A DNA stretch of 6,001 nucleotides from assembly GCA_934725525.1 (NCBI GenBank), contig CAKVCG010000105.1, positions 1 to 6,001 of the forward strand, read 5' to 3'. Shown piece after piece: positions 1 through 5,808 of the stretch. The position numbers and the translations under genes were made by a program. This DNA is from an uncultured Brachyspira sp. GTDB taxonomy: Bacteria > Spirochaetota > Brachyspiria > Brachyspirales > Brachyspiraceae. Below the pieces are notes generated by a model. It did not search any database. It was not told the origin of the DNA and saw only the letters and a program-made list of their open reading frames with translations. Each line of letters starts with the position of its first letter. Position 1 is the first letter of the stretch.

Positions 1-24
1 CAACTCAACTCAACTCAACTCAAC
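1..24 (+). repeat. (CAACT)n pentanucleotide tract inside coding sequence
   Basis: Four complete CAACT units and a fifth lacking its last base are visible, and the tract may continue beyond the left edge. In the glycosyltransferase frame it reads CAA CTC AAC TCA ACT, giving the peptide repeat Q-L-N-S-T. Because the unit is 5 bases long, gain or loss of one unit shifts the reading frame. The other two frames reach stop codons at 27-29 (TAA) and 38-40 (TAA), immediately after the tract, so a frameshift would end translation at once. This is the classic arrangement of a slipped-strand contingency locus. The total copy number, and so whether the gene is on or off here, cannot be determined from this window. 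Confidence 0.9.
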
Positions 25-1644
25 GCTAATAATTTATTAAGCGTTAATTTTTATTGCAAAAATAAATTTAATATAATTTTGCTTTTAGTTATTATAATCT
101 CATTGGCTTCCGCAGTCTTTATACATTTCTACGCATTTAATAGAACGGCAATATACATAGACACTATTTACCATTATTATGATATAAAACAATATTATGA
201 AAGCAAAACTTTGCCAACGGTTGGAAACAGGCTCATGAATAGTTTGGATATTAGAGACAATGAAACTTATGCAAGAATTCCAGGAGGTTTTTATTATACG
301 CTTTATTTATTTTGCTATATAATTGGCGGCGGATTAGCGAAAGCAAGAATAATTTATATTATAATTTGCTCTATAATACTTTTAATATTTATATATTGGA
401 TTTATAAAAGATTTTCTTTATTAATCGCTTCTATAATGTCGGCTTTAATACTAACAAACGGATATATTATTTTTTCAACAAACGATTTTTGGAATCCTAA
501 TATACCGCTTGTATTTTCATTTTTGCTTTTTATGGTTTTCTGCGAATATGTTTCAAATAAAAACGACAAATATGTTTTTATATGCTCGACTTTAATTTTT
601 CCTATAGAGGCGATAATGTCTCAAGGACATATAGCCGTTTTCTTTTCTATAATTCCGACTACGATAATTTATTTGATTTTCAGATATAAAAGAACTTTAA
701 AATATATAAAAGCTCATGCACTTGGAGTTTTTATTTCGTTTTTATTTTATCTTCCATATTTAATATCAGAAATAAGAAACGGTTTTTTTAATACAAAATT
801 AATGTTAAATATGCAAAGCTCCTCTAATTTTCAAGGTTTGCCTCAAGTTTATTCAATTTTAATATTTCCGACAAATGAGATTTCCGTATTATATGGAACA
901 AATTCTACTCCGACAAAATATTTTTGGTTTAATGAAAATATATTTTTTATAGGAATGATATTTTTAATAATTACATGCATTATATCTTTAACGGCTTTTA
1001 TTTATTCTATAATATTTTTAATAAAAAAAAGAAAAATGAAAAATTATACCATGAAATATATCGATATTATGCAAAAAGAAGCTTTTATATTTTATTTGAT
1101 ATTTATACCAGCGACTTGTTTAGCGTTTTTTATATTTAATTCAAAACCAGGGACTTTTAGATATTTATACGGAATATTTGCATTTTCTTTTACAACTATA
1201 ATAATATTTTTTAACAATTTTCTTAAAAATAAAAATAAATTGTTAATCGCTTTTTTAATATTAATAACTTTAAATAGCGTTAATATGGGATTTTTGCATA
1301 TGAAACGATATTACGATTTATTTGAAGCGCCTTACACCGAAAAAGAATTTAGAAATATATTAGAGGCTATTGTCGAAGATGCAAACGGAGATAAATTTAA
1401 AATAGTTCCTTATGACGAATTATATTTTGATAATATGAGGCTCGCTTATTTTCCAAATTTACAATGGAATAGAGACGATAATTCTAAATTAACTTATTTT
1501 ATGTATTATGAAATAGAAAATATAAGATTAAAAACTACGGGAAAAGCAAAAAATTACGATGAAATAATGAATAATTTGCCGAATAATGCGGTTTTATTGA
1601 CAGGAAACGATAAATTAAAAGTTTATAGATACATAGAAAATTAA
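1..1644 (+). CDS. GT-C (family 39-like) integral membrane glycosyltransferase, 5' end outside window
   Basis: The frame is open from base 1 to the stop at 1642-1644 (547 codons visible), and no ATG with a ribosome binding site occurs near its visible start, so the true start lies left of the window. TTG at 79 is an internal codon rather than a convincing start. The protein has about ten hydrophobic segments, roughly at codons 27-46, 97-135, 139-158, 169-183, 189-227, 236-254, 310-342, 362-380, 392-405 and 413-425, followed by a soluble tail of about 115 residues. Family-like landmarks are an acidic first loop (YIDTIYHYYD), RIPGGFYY, WNPNIPLVFSFL, SQGHIAVFF and LISEIRNGFFNT. These match the pattern of PMT/ArnT-like GT-C enzymes, which move a sugar from a polyprenyl-phosphate carrier on the outer face of the inner membrane. 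The acceptor (lipooligosaccharide, glycan or protein) cannot be told. The 5' end carries the CAACT tract, so expression is probably phase variable. The family call is by motif recall, not a search. Confidence 0.72.
   Translation, partial: QLNSTQLNANNLLSVNFYCKNKFNIILLLVIIISLASAVFIHFYAFNRTAIYIDTIYHYYDIKQYYESKTLPTVGNRLMNSLDIRDNETYARIPGGFYYTLYLFCYIIGGGLAKARIIYIIICSIILLIFIYWIYKRFSLLIASIMSALILTNGYIIFSTNDFWNPNIPLVFSFLLFMVFCEYVSNKNDKYVFICSTLIFPIEAIMSQGHIAVFFSIIPTTIIYLIFRYKRTLKYIKAHALGVFISFLFYLPYLISEIRNGFFNTKLMLNMQSSSNFQGLPQVYSILIFPTNEISVLYGTNSTPTKYFWFNENIFFIGMIFLIITCIISLTAFIYSIIFLIKKRKMKNYTMKYIDIMQKEAFIFYLIFIPATCLAFFIFNSKPGTFRYLYGIFAFSFTTIIIFFNNFLKNKNKLLIAFLILITLNSVNMGFLHMKRYYDLFEAPYTEKEFRNILEAIVEDANGDKFKIVPYDELYFDNMRLAYFPNLQWNRDDNSKLTYFMYYEIENIRLKTTGKAKNYDEIMNNLPNNAVLLTGNDKLKVYRYIEN
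22..45 (+). other. Imperfect hairpin directly after the pentamer tract
   Basis: AACGCT (22-27) and AGCGTT (40-45) are perfect inverted arms, and further pairing is possible inside (28-30 with 36-38, leaving base 39 bulged). The stem contains one of the few GC-rich patches in this region and abuts the last repeat unit. It lies inside the coding frame, so it may be chance. A structure here could influence replication slippage or translation. Confidence 0.3.
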
Positions 1645-1662
1645 TTAAAAGGACGAATAATC

Positions 1663-1731
1663 ATGACAAACAACTTAAAAACTTATTTCAAAAATAAAAC
1701 AAATTTAATTTTACTTTTATTAAAGCCATAG
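1663..1731 (+). pseudogene. 22-codon stump resembling the N-terminus of the upstream glycosyltransferase
   Basis: An ATG at 1663 follows AAAAGGA (1647-1653) at 9 bases and lies 18 bases after the glycosyltransferase stop, as expected of the next gene in an operon. The product would be MTNNLKTYFKNKTNLILLLLKP, then TAG at 1729-1731. It aligns with visible codons 10-31 of the upstream gene: NNL, then Y-x-K-N-K-x-N-x-I-L-L-L, with several identical codons (TAT, AAA, AAT, AAA, AAT, ATT, CTT, TTA). After LLLL the similarity stops, where the upstream protein continues into its first membrane helix. The simplest reading is the remaining 5' end of a tandem paralogue whose body was lost. Alternatives are a genuine 22-residue peptide or chance similarity in AT-rich hydrophobic sequence. 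It holds one CAACT unit (1671-1675) near the place where the upstream gene has at least four. Confidence 0.55.
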
Positions 1732-1790
1732 TTTTATATAGATTAGAATAATTTATTTTATTAAATTTGATACGATTAAAAATTAAATAT

Positions 1791-2984
1791 TTATTGTTTA
1801 AGTAATTCTATAAACTGCTTTGCAACTCTCGGACTTCTTCCCGCGCTTCTAATCGCATAAGCTTCGGCTTGATTTATTAATTCCTCTTTATCCGTTTTTA
1901 TATTATTTTCTTTCGCGTAAGATAAAACTATTTCTTTAAATAAATCTCTGCCTGGTCTTTGAAATGTTATTATCATTCCAAATCTATTTGTTAAACTCAT
2001 TATTTGTTGAATCGTATCTTCTATATGAATATCGTCTCCCGTTCTGTCTGTAAAATTTTCTTTTATCAAATGTCTATAATTGCTTGTAACATAAACCGCT
2101 ATATTATTTGGAAAAGAATTTACACCACCTTCCAAAATTGCTTTTAAGTAAGAGAAAGTGTCGTCATTTGAAGAAAAAGTTAAATCGTCAATAAATATTA
2201 TAAACTTCAAAGGGCTACAACTTAATTTTTCTATTATGTCGGTTATAAAATGAAGTTGATTTTTTTTAATTTCTATAAGTCTTAATCCTTCGTCTTTGAA
2301 AAAATTTGCAACCGCTTTTACCGTGCTGCTTTTTCCCGTTCCCGCATCTCCGTAAAGAAGAATATTATTCGCCTTTTTGCCTTCGATTAATATTTTTGTA
2401 TTTGATAAAACTTTATTTCTTTCAATTTCGTATCCGTATAATTTTTTTATATCTTGATTATCTTTATTTTTGACTGCGATAATATTTTTTATATCATCCA
2501 ATACAAACATATTGTTATTATAAAATATTCCGTATCCTTTTTTGTCGATATCTTTTATATGCTCAAAATATATTTTATAAAAATCAATTTCTTTAATTTC
2601 AAGTTCCGCTATATTTTTTGAATATTCTTTATTGAAAATCGAAGAAAAATCAAAAGAAGAAATATATTTAAAAAAAATTAATTCGTTTTTAAAAGTTTTT
2701 TTAAGATTATTATTTATTTCTTGTTTTAAAATGCATTTGCTTATATAAATATTATCGTCTAAAAATATTTGAGATAAAATAAAATCGGCTAAATTATTAT
2801 CGCTCTTAAATAACTCCGATAAAAATTCGCAATATAAATCAATTTGTTTTATATTATCAATATTTTCTTTAGTTTCGCAATTTAAAAATTTTAATAATTT
2901 TTTTATAACTTTAGTTTTTAAAATATTTCTAAATATTACGACGCTTGAAAATCCTAATTTTATTTTGTCTAATTCTTTTTGCAT
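1791..2984 (-). CDS. AAA+ ATPase of the DUF815 family
   Basis: This 397-residue protein has a variable N-terminal half (about 1-180, Lys/Asp/Ile-rich, no recognised domain) and a clear DUF815-type ATPase half. The linker YGYEIERNKVL followed by a conserved ANNILLYG stretch is typical of the family. Walker A is GDAGTGKS (212-219), Walker B is FIIFIDDL (261-268), a sensor-1-like TSN sits at 300-302, followed by YRHL, and a sensor-2-like GRSPRVAKQF is at 382-391. These motifs predict ATP binding and hydrolysis by a cytosolic, probably oligomeric, protein. The cellular role of DUF815 proteins is not established to my knowledge. The start ATG is complementary to 2982-2984 and follows a short GGA element about seven bases upstream. 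It is transcribed alone, divergent from the DUF2271 gene, with its own promoter at 3019-3046. All catalytic motifs look intact and the length is ordinary for the family. Confidence 0.88.
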   Translation of the reverse strand: MQKELDKIKLGFSSVVIFRNILKTKVIKKLLKFLNCETKENIDNIKQIDLYCEFLSELFKSDNNLADFILSQIFLDDNIYISKCILKQEINNNLKKTFKNELIFFKYISSFDFSSIFNKEYSKNIAELEIKEIDFYKIYFEHIKDIDKKGYGIFYNNNMFVLDDIKNIIAVKNKDNQDIKKLYGYEIERNKVLSNTKILIEGKKANNILLYGDAGTGKSSTVKAVANFFKDEGLRLIEIKKNQLHFITDIIEKLSCSPLKFIIFIDDLTFSSNDDTFSYLKAILEGGVNSFPNNIAVYVTSNYRHLIKENFTDRTGDDIHIEDTIQQIMSLTNRFGMIITFQRPGRDLFKEIVLSYAKENNIKTDKEELINQAEAYAIRSAGRSPRVAKQFIELLKQ

Positions 2985-3018
2985 GATTTTTCCAGTTTTT
3001 ATTTAATTTAATTCGTAT

Positions 3019-3046
3019 ATTTTAATTTTTTTTATAAAAAAGTAAA
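3019..3046 (-). promoter_or_regulatory. Probable promoter of the DUF815 ATPase gene
   Basis: Read on the minus strand, TTTACT (3041-3046) is followed by a 16-base spacer made of a T-run and an A-run, then TAAAAT (3019-3024), 35 bases before the ATG. The same build occurs in front of the zinc-ribbon gene (4480-4507), which strengthens the call. In such AT-rich DNA a match on its own would be weak. Confidence 0.45.
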
Positions 3047-3069
3047 TGATTTTTAATTTATTGAAAATA

Positions 3070-3098
3070 TATACATTTTATTTAAAAAATTATATAAT
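3070..3098 (+). promoter_or_regulatory. Probable promoter of the DUF2271 gene
   Basis: TATACA (3070-3075), a 17-base spacer and a consensus TATAAT (3093-3098) lie 35 bases before the ATG at 3134. The -35 matches only four of six consensus positions. The -10 is embedded in an inverted repeat (3092-3106) that could be an operator. Confidence 0.4.
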
Positions 3099-3106
3099 AA
3101 TTATAT
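3092..3106. promoter_or_regulatory. 7-1-7 inverted repeat like a PerR/Fur-family box
   Basis: ATATAAT-A-ATTATAT is a perfect 7-1-7 dyad and agrees with the Bacillus PerR box TTATAATNATTATAA except at the two outermost bases. It covers the -10 element of the DUF2271 promoter, where a bound repressor would block transcription. The composition is purely A/T in an A/T-rich gap, so chance is a real alternative. Confidence 0.3.
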
Positions 3107-3133
3107 TAAATAAAATTGGAGGAAATAAATATT

Positions 3134-3679
3134 ATGAAGAAAATTCTTATTACAATATTTGCTTTATTTATAATGGCGTCTTTTGAATATGCTCAAAATA
3201 GAAAAACTGTGCAAATTAATTTTGATTATACAAAAAGAGGCGGATTTGCAAGCAATCAAATAGCCGTTTGGGTTGAGGATGCGAGAGGAAATTATATTAA
3301 AACTATTTATATAACCGATTTTACAGGAAGGAGAGAAGGTTGGAAGAAGAGAGAATATTCTTTATCTAATTGGCAGAGAAAAGCAAACGCTATTAATATG
3401 AATCAGGATGAAATAGACGCGGTATCCGAAGCGACTCCAAAAGAAGGAAATATAAATATAATTTGGGATTGCAAAGATAATAACGGAAATTTTGTAAGAG
3501 ATGGAAATTATAAAATAGTAGTGGAAGCTACGATATATCAAGATAATAATGTTTTATATACCGCAGAAATAAATATAGGAGATAAAGCAAACTCTAAAAT
3601 TGCTATACCTAAATATTCAAAAACGGGCGCTAAAGATATAGATATAATAAAAAATGTAAAAGTGAGTTTTAATCCTTAA
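3134..3679 (+). CDS. Exported DUF2271 family protein
   Basis: The start is ATG at 3134, not the in-frame TTG at 3116, because GGAGGA (3118-3123) sits ten bases before the ATG and overlaps that TTG. The 181-residue product begins with a signal peptide: MKK, a hydrophobic stretch to residue 16, and a probable cleavage after EYA (18-20). The mature part carries the features I associate with DUF2271: a first strand region with IAVWVEDARGNYIKT (43-57), W70, LSNW (77-80), a DAVSEATP segment (95-102) matching the family's D-A-V-[ST]-x-A-T-P pattern, and IIWDCKDNNGNFVRDGNYKIVVEA (109-132), which recalls FlgD-like WDGxDxxGxxVxxGxY beta-sandwich repeats. The protein is probably periplasmic. The biochemical role is unknown. 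In other bacteria I recall such genes lying near PepSY or flavin-transfer (ApbE-like) genes, which are not seen here. The ankyrin gene follows by 51 bases on the same strand and may be co-transcribed. Confidence 0.82.
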   Translation: MKKILITIFALFIMASFEYAQNRKTVQINFDYTKRGGFASNQIAVWVEDARGNYIKTIYITDFTGRREGWKKREYSLSNWQRKANAINMNQDEIDAVSEATPKEGNINIIWDCKDNNGNFVRDGNYKIVVEATIYQDNNVLYTAEINIGDKANSKIAIPKYSKTGAKDIDIIKNVKVSFNP

Positions 3680-3730
3680 ATAAAAGTTTTTATTTTAGAA
3701 TTAAATATTTTTTAGAGAGTTTAAAAAATT

Positions 3731-4201
3731 ATGAGCTTAAATACTTTAATAATAGTTATTATATTCGTAATAATAATTTCATTGCCTGCATTAAAAAAAA
3801 TATTTAAGAATATAAGAATAGACAATTCAAGCAATATACATACAGCTTGTTTATACGGCGATTTAAGAAAGATTAGAGAATTTTTAAACTCGGGAATAAA
3901 TATAAACTCAAAAGATTTTGGCAATAAAACTCCTTTAATGTATGCCGCAGAAGACGGAGCGACTGAAATAATAGATTATTTGCTTAAAAACGGAGCGAAT
4001 ATTAACGACATAGATATTAGAGGAGAGAGTGCTTTAATGATAGCCTTGCAAAATCATAATATAAGAGCGGCAAAATTTCTTATAGAAAGCGGAGCGGATT
4101 TATCTATAATAAACGAAGAAGACAAAAACATTTTGACTATCGCTAAAGAAATCGATTCTAAAGAGATTATAGAATTAATTAATAATAAAATAAATTCTTA
4201 A
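3731..4201 (+). CDS. Membrane-anchored ankyrin-repeat protein
   Basis: This 156-residue protein starts with an uncleaved-looking hydrophobic helix (residues 5-21, rich in Ile/Val), followed by KKIFKNIR, so the repeats probably face the cytoplasm if the positive-inside rule holds. Ankyrin repeats follow: about 35-63 (HTACLYGDLRKIREFLNSGININ), 64-96 (the consensus-like TPLMYAAEDG...YLLKNGANIN), 97-129 (SALMIALQNH...FLIESGADL), and a degenerate capping repeat 130-154. Ankyrin repeats bind partner proteins; the partner is unknown. The start ATG is preceded by a weak AGAGAG at 3714-3719. It lies 51 bases after the DUF2271 gene with no convincing promoter or terminator between them, so co-transcription is likely. 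Its stop is one base from that of the convergent zinc-ribbon gene. Confidence 0.85.
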   Translation: MSLNTLIIVIIFVIIISLPALKKIFKNIRIDNSSNIHTACLYGDLRKIREFLNSGININSKDFGNKTPLMYAAEDGATEIIDYLLKNGANINDIDIRGESALMIALQNHNIRAAKFLIESGADLSIINEEDKNILTIAKEIDSKEIIELINNKINS

Positions 4202-4202
4202 A

Positions 4203-4442
4203 TTAATTATTATTTTGGGTTCTCGTTATATTCGTAGAACCGCAAATTGGACAATTAGAAACCGAATCCTCAATAATATCGTCAATTTGACTCAAATCGT
4301 CAAATTCCGATATATTAATTTCTTTTTCATCAACAGCCCAAAAATTGAAACAATCTTTGCAATAAAAATGTATTAGATATTCCCTATAGGTAGGATAATT
4401 ACCTTCAATTTTTCTATAGCCGTCTATTATATTGCGCGACAT
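4203..4442 (-). CDS. Small zinc-ribbon-like protein of unknown function
   Basis: I choose the ATG complementary to 4440-4442 (79 residues), because GGAG sits six bases upstream on the minus strand. The in-frame GTG two codons earlier would overlap that ribosome binding site. The protein has two CxxC knuckles, CKDC (28-31) and CPIC (64-67, followed by G), separated by an acidic stretch (about 38-60) rich in Asp, Glu and Ile. Four cysteines in this spacing suggest one zinc ion held in a rubredoxin or zinc-ribbon fold. There is no signal peptide or membrane segment, so it is probably cytosolic. I do not recognise a named family. The gene is convergent with the ankyrin gene and has its own promoter at 4480-4507. 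Confidence 0.75.
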   Translation of the reverse strand: MSRNIIDGYRKIEGNYPTYREYLIHFYCKDCFNFWAVDEKEINISEFDDLSQIDDIIEDSVSNCPICGSTNITRTQNNN

Positions 4443-4479
4443 AATCACTCCAAAAATATTTTTAAATAATTCTTTCTAA

Positions 4480-4507
4480 AATTTAATATTTTTTTATAAA
4501 AAGTCAA
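4480..4507 (-). promoter_or_regulatory. Probable promoter of the zinc-ribbon gene
   Basis: On the minus strand TTGACT (4502-4507) matches five of six -35 consensus bases. It is followed by the 16-base spacer TTTTATAAAAAAATAT and TAAATT (4480-4485), about 38 bases before the ATG. The layout repeats that of the promoter at 3019-3046. Confidence 0.5.
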
Positions 4508-4514
4508 TAACTTT

Positions 4515-4538
4515 TTATAATATTAATTAATATTATAA
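4515..4538. repeat. Perfect 24-bp palindrome in a divergent intergenic region
   Basis: All 12 base pairs on either side of the centre (between 4526 and 4527) match. The outer half-sites are TTATAAT (4515-4521) and ATTATAA (4532-4538), the halves of a PerR-type box, here separated by ten bases. It lies just upstream of the minus-strand promoter and 56 bases before the plus-strand -10 region of the next gene. It could be an operator or a cruciform-forming element. It is entirely A/T, so part of the symmetry may be compositional. Confidence 0.7.
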
Positions 4539-4570
4539 CCGGAAAGAAGCTAATTAATAAAAAGTAATAA

Positions 4571-4599
4571 TTTATTTTTTATTATAAATATGGTATAAT
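4571..4599 (+). promoter_or_regulatory. Extended -10 promoter of the beta-barrel gene
   Basis: TGGTATAAT (4591-4599) is a consensus extended -10, with a poor TTTATT (4571-4576) seventeen bases upstream as the possible -35. The -10 ends 28 bases before the ATG at 4628. The TGN extension often compensates for a weak -35 in sigma-70 promoters. Confidence 0.5.
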
Positions 4600-4627
4600 C
4601 TTTAATAATTTAATTAAGAGATTATGC

Positions 4628-5737
4628 ATGAAACGCAGATTAATTTTTACTTTTACTATATATATTTATGTAACTATACAAATATACGGCGAAACTACGG
4701 TAGATTTTAGACTATTCACAAGTTCCTACGCTTATAACGGCGAAAATACATATTGGGAAGCTACAAGAACGACTTTAACCTATTTTGAAAATTTCACGGA
4801 AGGAGCTTTCGATATAGAATTTAACGATTTAGTTAGTTTAAGAGTCGGAGCTTCTATATTTTTTCCTTTTACTTTTGAATTTCCGCAAGGCATAAGATTT
4901 TTTCCAATAGTCACAACTCAAGTTTCAAACGAATTTATATCTTTAAGAATCGGAACTATGGTTGGAGGACATAATCTGCCAGCTACGATAAGAGACCCTT
5001 TGATGAATATGACTCCAGTAGTTAGAGCTACTCCAGATAACACTTTGATAGCGAAAGGTCCCGAAGGCTATCAATATAACGAGCCTTTTACTCATGGATT
5101 TTACGAATACGGCGCTTCTTTTGAATGGTTTAAAGGAGGACGCGGCGAGGCTTATATGAATTGGCAAATACAACATAACGCGAAACATAGAGAGAGATTC
5201 GATGTCGGAATAATTTACGCTTTGGATTTTATAAAAATATTCACTCCTTATATTGCGATTCATTATTGGCATAACGGAGGACATGAATATCCTTTTGTAG
5301 AAGGGACTCCCGCAATCACGGAAAATTATATAGGAGCGATTGGAATTAACGGCGAATATCTATCGATACTTTATACGGCTTCATACAATATTCCCGATAG
5401 AGACAATAATATAACGAAATTCGGGCATGGATTATTTTTGAGAGGAAATATTCCCGTTCGTAATTGGTTTGAAATAGAGCTTCTGTCTTTTATTTCGGGC
5501 TTTTATATAAATAAAAATCATAAGTTTATAAGCGTTGAAGGAGACCCTTTTTATAGAGCGCCTTTCTATTTTGGATTAAATCTTAAAAAAGAATTTATAT
5601 TCGATAACGGAATATCTCTCACTTTGGCTTTAATCAACGGAGTATTTTTAACCGAAGAAAATAAAGTCGGCGGAAGATACGACCAGGAATTAAAATTTGA
5701 TTTTACATATCTTGTCCCAATAAAGACAAATAAATAA
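4628..5737 (+). CDS. Exported protein, putative outer-membrane beta-barrel
   Basis: The 369-residue product starts with MKRR and a hydrophobic stretch ending in IYG (residues 18-20 or so), a plausible signal peptide with cleavage near residue 21. The start ATG follows a weak AAGAG (4616-4620); an ATG at 4624 is out of frame. The rest has no membrane helix. It shows alternating polar and aromatic residues typical of beta-strands (for example SLRVGASIFFPFTFEF at 70-85, FISLRIGTMVGG at 103-114, FYEYGASFEWF at 158-168, AYMNWQIQ at 175-182, YIGAIGINGEYLSILYTASYNI at 234-255, APFYFGLNLKKEF at 311-323) and ends in FDFTYLVPIKTNK. Its size and pattern fit a barrel of 12-16 strands in the outer membrane. 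I do not recognise a family, and a porin-like or adhesin role would be guesswork. It has its own promoter and terminator, so it is probably monocistronic. Its position beside feoA is suggestive only. Confidence 0.7.
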   Translation: MKRRLIFTFTIYIYVTIQIYGETTVDFRLFTSSYAYNGENTYWEATRTTLTYFENFTEGAFDIEFNDLVSLRVGASIFFPFTFEFPQGIRFFPIVTTQVSNEFISLRIGTMVGGHNLPATIRDPLMNMTPVVRATPDNTLIAKGPEGYQYNEPFTHGFYEYGASFEWFKGGRGEAYMNWQIQHNAKHRERFDVGIIYALDFIKIFTPYIAIHYWHNGGHEYPFVEGTPAITENYIGAIGINGEYLSILYTASYNIPDRDNNITKFGHGLFLRGNIPVRNWFEIELLSFISGFYINKNHKFISVEGDPFYRAPFYFGLNLKKEFIFDNGISLTLALINGVFLTEENKVGGRYDQELKFDFTYLVPIKTNK

Positions 5738-5738
5738 A

Positions 5739-5768
5739 TTTTCAACTTTGAAAAATTTTAATTTTTTT
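5739..5768 (+). terminator. Possible AT-rich intrinsic terminator
   Basis: TTTTCA (5739-5744) and TGAAAA (5749-5754) form a stem with loop ACTT, extendable by A-T pairs if base 5755 is bulged out. It is followed by T-runs at 5756-5759 and 5762-5768. It starts just after the stop of the beta-barrel gene and before the feoA promoter, where a terminator is expected. The stem has a single G-C pair, so it is weak. Confidence 0.4.
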
Positions 5769-5779
5769 AATTTAAACTA

Positions 5780-5808
5780 TTGACAAATACCTTATTTATT
5801 GTTAGAAT
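5780..5808 (+). promoter_or_regulatory. Near-consensus sigma-70 promoter of feoA
   Basis: TTGACA (5780-5785) is a perfect -35. A 17-base spacer leads to TAGAAT (5803-5808), which matches five of six -10 bases, 44 bases before the ATG. It is the best promoter in the window, and such strength suits a gene controlled by a repressor. Confidence 0.75.

Noticed and set aside
79..81. TTG as start codon of the glycosyltransferase
   Set aside because: No ribosome binding site precedes it, the frame is open back to base 1 through the repeat tract, and residues just upstream (KNKFNIIL) match the stump paralogue's N-terminal region.
1732..1790. Possible bidirectional terminator between the stump and the ATPase gene
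   Set aside because: Only short A/T symmetries such as AAATATTT occur; no stem followed by a T-run is convincing on either strand.
3116..3118. TTG as start codon of the DUF2271 protein
   Set aside because: It overlaps the GGAGGA ribosome binding site of the ATG at 3134, which begins a proper signal peptide.
3678..3695. AAATAAAA / TTTTATTT inverted repeat after the DUF2271 stop
   Set aside because: It is purely A/T with a two-base loop, so it is too weak to call a terminator; the next gene may be co-transcribed.
3721..3924. Minus-strand open frame of 67 codons
   Set aside because: It lies opposite the ankyrin gene; its hydrophobicity mirrors the AT-rich codons of that gene's membrane segment, and it has no family features.
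4443..4627. Small RNA or riboswitch in the longest intergenic gap
   Set aside because: Apart from promoters and the palindrome, the DNA is low-complexity A/T with no conserved riboswitch-like core or GC-rich stems.
4943..5284. Minus-strand open frame of 113 codons
   Set aside because: It is opposite the beta-barrel gene, shows no domain or ribosome binding site, and its composition is unlike the real genes here.
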